A DNA stretch of 64,000 nt from contig NZ_JADJTF010000001.1 of assembly GCF_016711335.1 (NCBI RefSeq), positions 372,001 through 436,000 of the forward strand, in the 5' to 3' direction. The DNA comes from Thiofilum sp. GTDB lineage: Bacteria > Pseudomonadota > Gammaproteobacteria > Thiotrichales > Thiotrichaceae. Positions 21,098 through 29,832 of the stretch are shown piece after piece; positions within the stretch are counted from its first letter, which is position 1, and every line of letters starts with the position of its first letter. A model generated the notes under the pieces. The model was not told where the DNA came from, did no database searches, and worked only from the letters and a program-made list of their open reading frames with translations. The translations under genes and the position numbers were made by a program.

Positions 21098-21631
21098 TTA
21101 AGCCTTTTCGACTTGATAGAACTCAAGCTCAACGGGCGTTGAGCGACCAAAAATCTGTACCGCAACGAGTAAACGACTTTTTTCGTAGTTAACTTCTTCC
21201 ACTACGCCGTTGAAATCTTTGAATGGACCATCATTAACACGTACTACTTCACCCGCATCGAAAATGACCTTAGGTTTAGGTTTTTCCGCACCTTCCTCGA
21301 TACGGTTTAAAATGGCGTCAACTTCTTTTTTAGAAATAGGTGCCGGTTTGTCGCTAGTACCACCGATGAAACCTAGCACTTTGGGCACTTCATTGACCAT
21401 ATGCCACGTTTCATCATTCATTTCCATCTCAACTAGGACATAACCCGGAAAGAATTTACGTTCACTACGACGTTTATGTCCCTCGCGTACTTCTACTACT
21501 TCCTCAGTTGGCACTAGCACTTGCCCAAACTGATCGGTCATCCCAAAACGATCAATACGCTCTAGCAAAGAACGTTTCACATGAGATTCAAAACCGGAGT
21601 ATGCCTGCACCACATACCAACGCATTGCCAT
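21098..21631 (-). CDS. nusG: transcription termination/antitermination protein NusG
   Basis: NusG binds the beta' clamp helices and links RNA polymerase to Rho or to S10 of the leading ribosome. The 177-residue product has the NGN domain (MRWYVVQAYSGFE...FFPGYVLVEMEM) and a C-terminal KOW domain (GEVVRVNDGPFKDFNGVVEEVN). It follows secE by two bases, the typical secE-nusG coupling. Confidence 0.98.
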   Translation of the reverse strand: MAMRWYVVQAYSGFESHVKRSLLERIDRFGMTDQFGQVLVPTEEVVEVREGHKRRSERKFFPGYVLVEMEMNDETWHMVNEVPKVLGFIGGTSDKPAPISKKEVDAILNRIEEGAEKPKPKVIFDAGEVVRVNDGPFKDFNGVVEEVNYEKSRLLVAVQIFGRSTPVELEFYQVEKA

Positions 21632-21633
21632 AT

Positions 21634-22020
21634 TTAGTTTCCTATTAGCAGCTTAATGCCCCAGCCAAGGAACATATCGACTAACCATAAAAAAATGGAA
21701 AGAATTAAGACAATAATCATTACCATCATTGTGGTTTGCATGGTTTCAGCACGCGTAGGCCAAACCATCTTGCGTACTTCTAAACGAGAATCTTTGAGAA
21801 AGCCTAGTAAGTTCTTACCATTGGCGGTAGTCAAAGCTAAAGCTATACCCGCACCTGCGATAACCAATAAGGCTAAAACTCGAAAAAAAACAGAAACTGG
21901 TTCACCTTGCCATGTAGCAAAGTAATAAAAAACACCAATAGAAGCTATAATTAAAATTATAGAGGCAACTAATTTGATAGTATCGAGACCAGAGGATGGC
22001 TGTTCTGTAGTACTTGACAT
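21634..22020 (-). CDS. secE: protein translocase subunit SecE
   Basis: SecE clamps SecY in the SecYEG channel. The 128-residue product has two N-terminal membrane segments (about residues 15-33 and 43-62), the conserved cytoplasmic helix (LEVRKMVWPTRAETMQTT) and a last membrane segment (about 97-120). This is the long, three-helix gammaproteobacterial form. It follows tRNA-Trp by about 90 bases and precedes nusG. Confidence 0.96.
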   Translation of the reverse strand: MSSTTEQPSSGLDTIKLVASIILIIASIGVFYYFATWQGEPVSVFFRVLALLVIAGAGIALALTTANGKNLLGFLKDSRLEVRKMVWPTRAETMQTTMMVMIIVLILSIFLWLVDMFLGWGIKLLIGN

Positions 22021-22112
22021 GCTATTTAATACCTAGACAGTCAGAAATGACTTTGTTCAATATCCTTAAGCAATACATTTTAAGTAGATACTACACAAAG
22101 CCATCTTAAAGA

Positions 22113-22188
22113 TGGCAGGCCAAGAGGGAATCGAACCCCCAACCTGCGGTTTTGGAGACCGCCGCTCTGCCAATTGAGCTATTGACCT
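22113..22188 (-). tRNA. tRNA-Trp (CCA)
   Basis: A 76-base cloverleaf with acceptor stem AGGTCAA/TTGGCCT, anticodon stem GCGGT/ACCGC around loop CTCCAAA (anticodon CCA), T-loop GGTTCGATTCC and encoded GCCA end. It lies between tuf copy 2 and secE as in E. coli. Confidence 0.97.
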
Positions 22189-22244
22189 GTATTAGAAAGA
22201 GAGCAGCATTATAACTACTCTCTTTTAATTAATCGAGTATGAAA

Positions 22245-23434
22245 TTACTCAATAATTTTAGCGACGACACCGGCACCGACGGTACGACCACCTTCACGAA
22301 TCGCAAACCGTAAACCTTCTTCCATCGCAATCGGATTGATCAGGCTTACCACTAATTTTACATTGTCCCCGGCATGACCATCTCTACCCCTTCAGGCAGT
22401 TCACACGCACCGGTTACATCCGTGGTACGGAAGTAGAATTGGGGACGATAGCCTTTGAAGAAGGGGGTATGACGACCACCTTCCTCTTTGGACAATACGT
22501 ACACTTCGGCTTCAAACTTGGAGTGAGGTTTGATAGAACCGGGTTTGCACAGTACTTGACCCCGCTCTACGTCTTCACGCTTAGTACCGCGCAGTAATAA
22601 GCCTACGTTGTCACCCGCTTGACCTTGGTCAAGGAGTTTGCGGAACATTTCAACACCCGTCACGGTTGTTTTGGTGGTGGCTCTAATCCCTACGATTTCG
22701 ACCTCTTCACCGACTTTGATGATGCCGCGTTCAATACGTCCAGTGACGACTGTACCACGACCTGAAATCGAGAATACGTCTTCTACAGGGAGCAGGAAGG
22801 CACCATCAATAGCACGCTCAGGCTCAGGAATGTAGGTATCTAATGCGTTAATGAGGGCTTCGATAGAAGGCTCACCAATCGCACTGGTATCACCCGTTAA
22901 GGCTGCACGCGCAGAACCTTTGACAATCGGGGTGTCGTCACCGGGGAATTCGTAGTCAGAGAGTAATTCACGTACTTCCATTTCTACGAGTTCTAGTAAT
23001 TCTTCATCGTCTACAAGGTCACATTTGTTCATGTAAACCACGATGTAGGGTACGCCTACTTGACGAGATAATAAGATGTGCTCACGCGTTTGAGGCATAG
23101 GACCATCGGCAGCAGAAACGACTAGGATCGCACCGTCCATTTGAGCCGCACCGGTGATCATGTTCTTAACGTAGTCGGCGTGTCCGGGGCAATCTACGTG
23201 CGCATAGTGACGTGCCGCTGATTCATATTCTACGTGTGCCGTCGAAATGGTTATACCCCGTGCTTTTTCTTCGGGTGCTGCGTCAATTTGGTCATACGCT
23301 TTCGCTTCACCACCAAACTTGCGCGATTGTACTACCGTTAACGCCGCTGTGAGGGTGGTCTTACCGTGGTCTACGTGACCGATTGTACCCACGTTTACGT
23401 GCGGCTTCGTACGCTGGAATTTATCTTTTGCCAT
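22245..23434 (-). pseudogene. tuf: elongation factor Tu, copy 2, -1 frameshift near the 3' end
   Basis: This copy reads MAKDKFQRTKPHVNVG with intact GHVDHGKT, DCPGHADYVKNM and NKCD motifs through domain 2. It then shifts at MVMPG (about codon 355), where the plus-strand C run at 22367-22370 has four bases against five in copy 1. The frame ends two codons later, losing about 40 residues of domain 3. The full family end GAGVVAKIIE is present in another frame, stopping at 22245-22247. The span is 1190 bases, one short of 1191. Apart from two early codons and the two indels it appears identical to copy 1. The start at 23432-23434 is the family start and lies 32 bases after tRNA-Thr. Confidence 0.9.
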
Positions 23435-23466
23435 TTTGACAAGCACTCCGTCCAAAACTAAATAAC

Positions 23467-23542
<76 letters not shown>

Positions 23543-23575
23543 AAAACGCTTAAACTACTCAGCCATCAACATATT

Positions 23576-23649
<74 letters not shown>

Positions 23650-23704
23650 CTAATGCTCTGATCACTAATCACCGCACGGTTAATGACAGGGATCAAACAG
23701 AAGA

Positions 23705-23789
<85 letters not shown>

Positions 23790-23805
23790 GACTGGAAAGG
23801 CACGC

Positions 23806-23834
23806 ATTATCTTGTTATCAAGTTAGAAAGTCAA
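23806..23834 (-). promoter_or_regulatory. promoter of the tRNA-Tyr-Gly-Thr-tuf operon
   Basis: On the minus strand TTGACT (23829-23834) and GATAAT (23806-23811) are separated by exactly 17 bases. They are followed by a GC-rich GCGTGCC, the type of discriminator linked to stringent control of tRNA promoters. The -10 ends about 17 bases before the tRNA-Tyr 5' end. Confidence 0.8.
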
Positions 23835-23994
23835 CCTAATAACCATCAAAAACCAGCATTATTTTGAGATAAGTTTTTAATAACTTTATCACCAGTTTTT
23901 GAGCTAATTCGTACCTGCTAAAACAGGAGCGCAATCATATAACTAATTAACACTAAAAGCCAGCTTTTTGTAATTTAATTTAGACTTAATAGGT

Positions 23995-26900
23995 TTAGCG
24001 TGTATGTCTTCTAAAAGGCCCTTTGTCTGTATCAATTTTATAAATAAAATCAACACCCTGCTTCTTACCCGACTGAGCCTCTAGCTGTAGACGCTTATTA
24101 ATCTGATACGTAATGGCGACTCGTTGTAAAGAGTCAAACACACCCACAATATATTTTACATACAGACGCGGCCCCAAACGCTTACCTAATAGTAGTTCAC
24201 TTTGCCGATAGTCAGTACCTTTAGCATTAATCCCCACCTCATCTAACCCCAAAGCCACTCCCAATTGATTAGCAATACTTTCCCCACCCGTAATACCTAA
24301 ATTCATAATGGCTTGGCGTAAAATATCAGTATCAGACCCGGATAAGGTACTAGCTGGATGTCCAGTCAACAAATAACTCAAGGTATCACTCTGGGTTTGT
24401 ATGGGTGAGGAAAAGAGCGTGGATTCAGGGCGACGCACCGTGCCATTCAAGGTAATACCTACCTTAATATCACCATCCTCTACTACCCGCACTGCTTGCA
24501 CATCTAAGCCCGGATTTTCTAAATTACCATTAAAAATCAGGCGTCCTCGCTCAATTTTTAGGTTTTGTCCATAGGCTTTATAGATACCATTCACAATACT
24601 TAAAGACCCTATGCCAATAATATCTTGGCGGGTACGCGCAATTCTCAAGCGTCCTTGCATTTTGGCATCTAAACCAAAACCTGAAAAAACAGCTTTATCA
24701 CCCAATTCAATAATCACGTCAGGGTTAATAGTCAGAGGCTCATCTTTCGCTTGCAAATTGGGCCGTCCAGCCCCAACAAGATTGCCTCCTTGAGTCCTTT
24801 GATACGCTGTAGTGCGCTGCTGTCCACGTTTACCTACAATAACAACATCATTAGAACGACTCACTTGAGCACGCCGCCCCACAATGACTACATCATCAGA
24901 ACGCACACTAGCTGAGCTAGGTAACTCTCGTAAACTCACCACCATCTCTGGAATAAACACCGAGCCTTGAATATTGACTGTCCCCGGAACAGCAGTCACC
25001 CGTAGATTAGGCGAAGCCCATGCTTGAATTTCATGCGTATCCATCAAGAGCAAACGCTCACCCTGTAATTGGACATCCGCCGACCATTTAGGCAGATTAG
25101 CAAATTGCATGGTTCCTTTAGCTTGCAGCACACCCGAACCCGCCCGCAATGAGCCACTAATAATGGCGTTTTGAGCATCTACCGTTTGTAGCGTTAAATT
25201 AATATCCTGTAATAAAGCGCCTGTTTCCGCCAAATAGGCTTGCCCATTTTGTAAACGTGCAGTGCCACGGATCGCAGGCTTACTTAAAGCTCCCACCACT
25301 TCAACATTGATTTGCAGCTGCCCTTTAATGTCCCCTAAGTCAGGCGTCATGCTTTCTAGCCAAGCGACATTGGGGGAGTCGGCACTAATCAGTGCTTGTA
25401 TGCGGTGATCCCCTTTTTCGACTAATTCAATACGCCCATCAAGCTTCACTGCGCCATACTGATCTACTTGCGTCTGACCTTGTAGGCTGATGGTTTTGCC
25501 TACTAACGTCACTACTACTTGAGCATCACGATAGGTATATTGTTCAAACTGACCATTCGCTTGGCGCACTTGCAGGGTATTATCAGGAAAACGTAAATTA
25601 GCCTGTCCTGAGCCTTGACCATTGCGCCATACCACTTGATAGGAGCCTTCGACCACTCCCGCTAGTTTAATAGTCTCTGGCAACCACGGTTTTAACATCA
25701 CCAGTGGCATATTTTGGATACGCCCCGAAGCTGCGACCCCCGCACTAGAGAGCGCAGGTTGAGCACAGAGATTACCCTGACCATTAGAGAGGCATATTTC
25801 CCCACTTGCCCACTGCCCTTTACCAATCTGCACATTCACAGGGCGAGTAATGCGCCAATTGCCGGCTGGAGTATCTCTTAAATCGGCGGATTGAATCGTT
25901 CCTGCCCACGTATTATTTTGCCAACGCCCAACGGCACTTAGATCAACCTTACCCTCTTTATGCACGGCACTTAAACGTACTTTATGATTGTCCGCTGTTC
26001 CTTGCGCCTCTAGCACTGCCTGACTAATGAGCTGCTCACCTTGGCGTATCCCTTTGAGGGTGGCATTAGCGCGATATTGCCCGCCACTTTGCCCAATATC
26101 AGCCGTGAGGCTTTCTATGCTTAAATCTTGATAACGTAATTGGCTGCCTTTAATTTGCCCTTGAACTTGAGGCAAAGACCAAGAGCCTTTAGCACTACCC
26201 TGACCTTGAATCGTACCTGCTAAACCGGGCATAACCTGAGCGAGTTGTTTAGCATCAATACGCCATTGCACATCAATCGGCTCGGTAACTTTGCCCGATA
26301 ATTGCAGCGCATTACTTCCTGCTCGCACATTACCCTGTTTAACTAACCAGTCTTTACCCTGTTGAGTTACTTGCCCGGTGGCATCAAGCGGATGATCATT
26401 TAATTGCCCTACTAGCTGATCGATAGCAATACTTAACTCAGAACCATCGATGCGACTCGTTAAACTACCACGTCCTTTTAAATTACCTTTTAAGCTCCGA
26501 TGCAATTGGTTTAAATTTTTACCGTCTAACTGCCAACGTACCGACACGCGGTCTGAAGCTTGACCACTGAGCAATAGACGATTTTGCCCTACATCCACAC
26601 TGAAGCCTTCCGTACTAAAGGCATTATTGCGACGAGTAATAGAACCACGCGCTGCTAAAGGATAGTCGCGTAATTTTCCATTTAATTGACTAATGCTAAT
26701 GGTCAGGTTGGAGCCATCTACCGCCCCCTCAATACGCCCATTACCTTGTAGATTGCCTTGCAATTCGGGATGAATTTGATTGAGGTTTTTAGCATCCAAT
26801 GACCAATTAACTCCTAGACGATTAGAGGCTTGACCGTTTAGCACTAGGCGGTTTTGCCCTAAATTAATGGCTAAGTCTTTAGCCGATAATTGCTTATCAC

Positions 26901-29832
26901 GTAAGCCTACTTGACCTGTTGCGGTGAGTGGATATTGAAGGATTTGCCCCTCTAAGGTTTGAATACTGACATCCAGACGGGAGCCATCTAATAATCCTTG
27001 TAAGCGTCCACGCCCTTGAACTCGTCCGGTAAGATTAGGCCTAAGTTGTGATAGGTCTTTTAAATCCACTTGCCAATTGACACCAGCACTATCATTAGCA
27101 TTGCCGTTTAATATGACTTTGTTTTTGCCAGACTCGACCACTAAATCGCGTGCAGTAATAGCCTCCCCTTGGCGCTTTAAGCCTCCTGATGCATTCAAAG
27201 GATACCCTTGCACCGATCCAGTGAGCCGTTTAATCGTGACATCTAAACGTGAACCATCCATAGCCCCACTTAAAGTACCAAAACCCTCAGCATTACCTTG
27301 CAACTTAGGACTCAAGTGCTCCAAGCGTTGCGCCTTAATACGCCAATCCAAACCTAGGCTATCGCCTGCATTGCCATTGAGTACCAGTTGGTTATCACCT
27401 ACATTCACCACTAAATCGCGCGCTGAATAGACTTGATCGCGCCGCGCTAATTGTCCCTTAGCATTAATAGGGTATTGATTCACTTTGCCTTCTAAGCGTG
27501 TGACATTAATATCTAATTGACTAGCATTCAAAGTCCCTTTCAATGTGCCCCGCCCATTGAGATTACCGCTTAATTTAGGAGATAACTGCCCTAAATCATT
27601 AGCACTAATCATCCAATCCAAACCTAGACTATCGCCCGCACTGCCATTGAGCGTGATCTGGTTTTTGCCCGCATCAATCACTACATTACGTGCTTCAAGA
27701 ACTCTATTTTCAAAATGCAATGCACCCCTAGCTTCTAAAGGTATGTTTTGTATAGTACCTTTGAGGTTTTGTACCCCAATATCGAGTTTTGAGCCATCGA
27801 TTAAACCTTTGAGATTACCCTGTGCAATCACTTGCCCTTTCAGTTTAGGATTTAATTGCTCTAAGGCTTTGGCATCAACACGCCAATCTAACCCCAAGGT
27901 TTCGGCGGCACTACCATTTAGAATAACATTATTATCGCCTAGGGTTAGTACCACATCTTTGGCACTGAGTACCTTATTTTTTAAGCTTAATTGCCCATAA
28001 CCTTGCAGTGGATACTCCTGCACCATACCGCGCATCCGCGCTATAGTCAGATCAAATTCAGAGCCATCCATCAAACCTTTTAAATTACCCGATGCACTCA
28101 CATTACCTTTTAATTTAGGGCTGAGAGTCGATAAATTATCCGCCTCTAATTGCCAATTCAGACCTAAAGTATTAGCAGCACTACTACCATCAAAAATGAG
28201 GCGATTAGAACCGATCAAAACCTGCATATCTTGAGCGTTCAAAATCTCATCTTTGAGCTGGAGTTGTCCTTGCGCCTGAAGCGGTAGCTTATTAATTTGC
28301 CCTTTAAGCCCATCGACATGTAAATTGAAGTGTTTTTTGTCGAGTTGCCCCTCCAAGCGCCCACTGCCACTCAGATTACCTTGCAGTGTTGGTCTGACTT
28401 GAGACAGATTTTTGGCATCCACCGTCCATACTAAACCCAAACGATCCTGTGCATCACCATCAAGGGTAATGACATTATCGCCCATGTAAACCCGCACATC
28501 ACGCGCCGACAGTGCACTATTATTGCGTTCTAACTGCCCGGTAGCTTTAATGGGATAGCCTTGCAAATGACCACTTAACTCTTGAACGTTAACGGCTAAT
28601 TGAGAACCATCTAAGCGTCCTTTTAATACGCCTTTGCCCTGTAAAGCGCCCTCAAGTTTAGGGCTTAATTGCTTTAATTGAGGGGCATCCAATGACCAAT
28701 CCATTGCTAAATCTTGATCAGCTTTACCTAATACGGTGAGCTTATTATCACCTACAGACGCATCTAAGCTTTTTACTTCGACTACCCCGAAATCTGAGAG
28801 TATCTCCCCTTGAGCCTGTACTGGATAATCTTGTACTGTACCGGTAAGAGTATGAATCACCCAGTGCATAGAGCGCTTGACATTACCCCGCTCACCACTC
28901 CACACCACATGCCCCTCTAAAGCGCTGGTAGTACCTAAATTATAATCGGCTAAATCAACACCTTGAGTAGTAGTATCTAGCTGCCACAAAATAGCATCAT
29001 ACCAATTAACATAGCCCTTGGCCTGAGCACCGCTGGCTCCATTCGGATCAGTTAACGTTAATTGATCTAAATCTAACTGCTCCATATTACCGGAGCCTAG
29101 CACCTTAACCTCATAACGCGGCGAGTTACGATAAGACCATTGCCCCTGACCCTTGATTTTATACGCGCTATCAGGCCCTGCTAAATCTAGATCGATTGCG
29201 CCAATACCTAATACAGGATCAATCGACTCAACTCGCCCCTTAAAAGCGCCTTCGTGCTGACCTCTTAATGCCATTTGCCCCTGAGCACTGAGCATTAAAC
29301 CTTTATCCGGCTCAGCATGAGTACGCGCTTTAAAGTCTTGGATATACAGCACACCTAAAGCATTATTGGCTTTAATACTGACATCATAGAGCGTCATTGA
29401 ACTGGGTCCGACCCAAAATTCAAATTGCTTCACGCGCACATCCGAGAGTAAAGCTTCTAATGGTTCCGATAACTCCGGAATCACTACTGGTCCCGGACCT
29501 GCGCTAGGGGTTTTAATTACTAAACGGTCGACATAAGCACGAGTTAATTCAGGGCGTAAACCTAACTTAGTATTCAGATCTAAACCTTCAACCGTAACAC
29601 TCGCCTCCAGCTCCTCTTCTTGCCAGTAAATACGCTTAGCCTTTAAATCACCCCCTAGTGCACCTTCTAAGCCTTCAAAGGTCAATCCCCCCATACGCTG
29701 CTCTAATTGCTGCGCAACTAACCTAGTTCCTGTTTGACTAAATAATAAAAACCCCAAGAGTAGTAGCGCCAAAATAATTAGCACTATTACCACCACTAAG
29801 GGAGTCCAAATCAGGGAACGGCTTAACTTCAC
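23995..29832 (-). CDS. tamB: translocation and assembly module subunit TamB
   Basis: TamB is an inner-membrane-anchored periplasmic protein that bridges the envelope, working with TamA in outer-membrane protein insertion and in lipid transport. One N-terminal membrane helix (about residues 8-33) is followed by a very long beta-rich region. The C-terminal DUF490-type domain (about 1600-1945) has the conserved NGIYKAYGQNLKIERGRLIFNG and LLGKRLGPRLYVKYIVG. Residues about 304-1204 are some ten tandem, diverged 90-residue repeats (consensus parts: LKGxLDGSxLD, YPLxAxGQL, GDNxLxLNG, LGLDWxxDAKxLxQL). At 1945 residues it is well above the E. coli 1259. The start is a GTG overlapping the tamA stop (GTGA), so translation is coupled. 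Confidence 0.95.
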   Translation of the reverse strand: MKLSRSLIWTPLVVVIVLIILALLLLGFLLFSQTGTRLVAQQLEQRMGGLTFEGLEGALGGDLKAKRIYWQEEELEASVTVEGLDLNTKLGLRPELTRAYVDRLVIKTPSAGPGPVVIPELSEPLEALLSDVRVKQFEFWVGPSSMTLYDVSIKANNALGVLYIQDFKARTHAEPDKGLMLSAQGQMALRGQHEGAFKGRVESIDPVLGIGAIDLDLAGPDSAYKIKGQGQWSYRNSPRYEVKVLGSGNMEQLDLDQLTLTDPNGASGAQAKGYVNWYDAILWQLDTTTQGVDLADYNLGTTSALEGHVVWSGERGNVKRSMHWVIHTLTGTVQDYPVQAQGEILSDFGVVEVKSLDASVGDNKLTVLGKADQDLAMDWSLDAPQLKQLSPKLEGALQGKGVLKGRLDGSQLAVNVQELSGHLQGYPIKATGQLERNNSALSARDVRVYMGDNVITLDGDAQDRLGLVWTVDAKNLSQVRPTLQGNLSGSGRLEGQLDKKHFNLHVDGLKGQINKLPLQAQGQLQLKDEILNAQDMQVLIGSNRLIFDGSSAANTLGLNWQLEADNLSTLSPKLKGNVSASGNLKGLMDGSEFDLTIARMRGMVQEYPLQGYGQLSLKNKVLSAKDVVLTLGDNNVILNGSAAETLGLDWRVDAKALEQLNPKLKGQVIAQGNLKGLIDGSKLDIGVQNLKGTIQNIPLEARGALHFENRVLEARNVVIDAGKNQITLNGSAGDSLGLDWMISANDLGQLSPKLSGNLNGRGTLKGTLNASQLDINVTRLEGKVNQYPINAKGQLARRDQVYSARDLVVNVGDNQLVLNGNAGDSLGLDWRIKAQRLEHLSPKLQGNAEGFGTLSGAMDGSRLDVTIKRLTGSVQGYPLNASGGLKRQGEAITARDLVVESGKNKVILNGNANDSAGVNWQVDLKDLSQLRPNLTGRVQGRGRLQGLLDGSRLDVSIQTLEGQILQYPLTATGQVGLRDKQLSAKDLAINLGQNRLVLNGQASNRLGVNWSLDAKNLNQIHPELQGNLQGNGRIEGAVDGSNLTISISQLNGKLRDYPLAARGSITRRNNAFSTEGFSVDVGQNRLLLSGQASDRVSVRWQLDGKNLNQLHRSLKGNLKGRGSLTSRIDGSELSIAIDQLVGQLNDHPLDATGQVTQQGKDWLVKQGNVRAGSNALQLSGKVTEPIDVQWRIDAKQLAQVMPGLAGTIQGQGSAKGSWSLPQVQGQIKGSQLRYQDLSIESLTADIGQSGGQYRANATLKGIRQGEQLISQAVLEAQGTADNHKVRLSAVHKEGKVDLSAVGRWQNNTWAGTIQSADLRDTPAGNWRITRPVNVQIGKGQWASGEICLSNGQGNLCAQPALSSAGVAASGRIQNMPLVMLKPWLPETIKLAGVVEGSYQVVWRNGQGSGQANLRFPDNTLQVRQANGQFEQYTYRDAQVVVTLVGKTISLQGQTQVDQYGAVKLDGRIELVEKGDHRIQALISADSPNVAWLESMTPDLGDIKGQLQINVEVVGALSKPAIRGTARLQNGQAYLAETGALLQDINLTLQTVDAQNAIISGSLRAGSGVLQAKGTMQFANLPKWSADVQLQGERLLLMDTHEIQAWASPNLRVTAVPGTVNIQGSVFIPEMVVSLRELPSSASVRSDDVVIVGRRAQVSRSNDVVIVGKRGQQRTTAYQRTQGGNLVGAGRPNLQAKDEPLTINPDVIIELGDKAVFSGFGLDAKMQGRLRIARTRQDIIGIGSLSIVNGIYKAYGQNLKIERGRLIFNGNLENPGLDVQAVRVVEDGDIKVGITLNGTVRRPESTLFSSPIQTQSDTLSYLLTGHPASTLSGSDTDILRQAIMNLGITGGESIANQLGVALGLDEVGINAKGTDYRQSELLLGKRLGPRLYVKYIVGVFDSLQRVAITYQINKRLQLEAQSGKKQGVDFIYKIDTDKGPFRRHTR
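26220..28925 (-). repeat. about ten tandem 270-bp (90-residue) coding repeats in tamB
   Basis: The protein is periodic at 90 residues. Each unit has a DGS turn (for example GRLDGSQLAV, GLIDGSKLDI, GAVDGSNLTI), a YPL/IPL segment, a GxN(K/R/Q) segment and an LGLDW-type segment ending LxPxLxGN. Units differ at many positions, so they are old duplications under selection rather than a recent slip. The last unit ends near residue 1204; the first, at about 304, is degenerate. Confidence 0.85.

Noticed and set aside
23950..23970. Terminator after tamB (AAAAG/CTTTT)
   Set aside because: A 5-bp AT-rich stem with a weak tail is too slight to support.
26220..28925. Tandem tamB repeats as an assembly artefact
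   Set aside because: The units differ at many codons and the reading frame is unbroken across 5.8 kb, so they are true diverged repeats.
26220..28925. CRISPR-like periodicity
   Set aside because: The only regular repetition in the window is protein-coding, with 270-bp units and no spacers; no cas genes are present.
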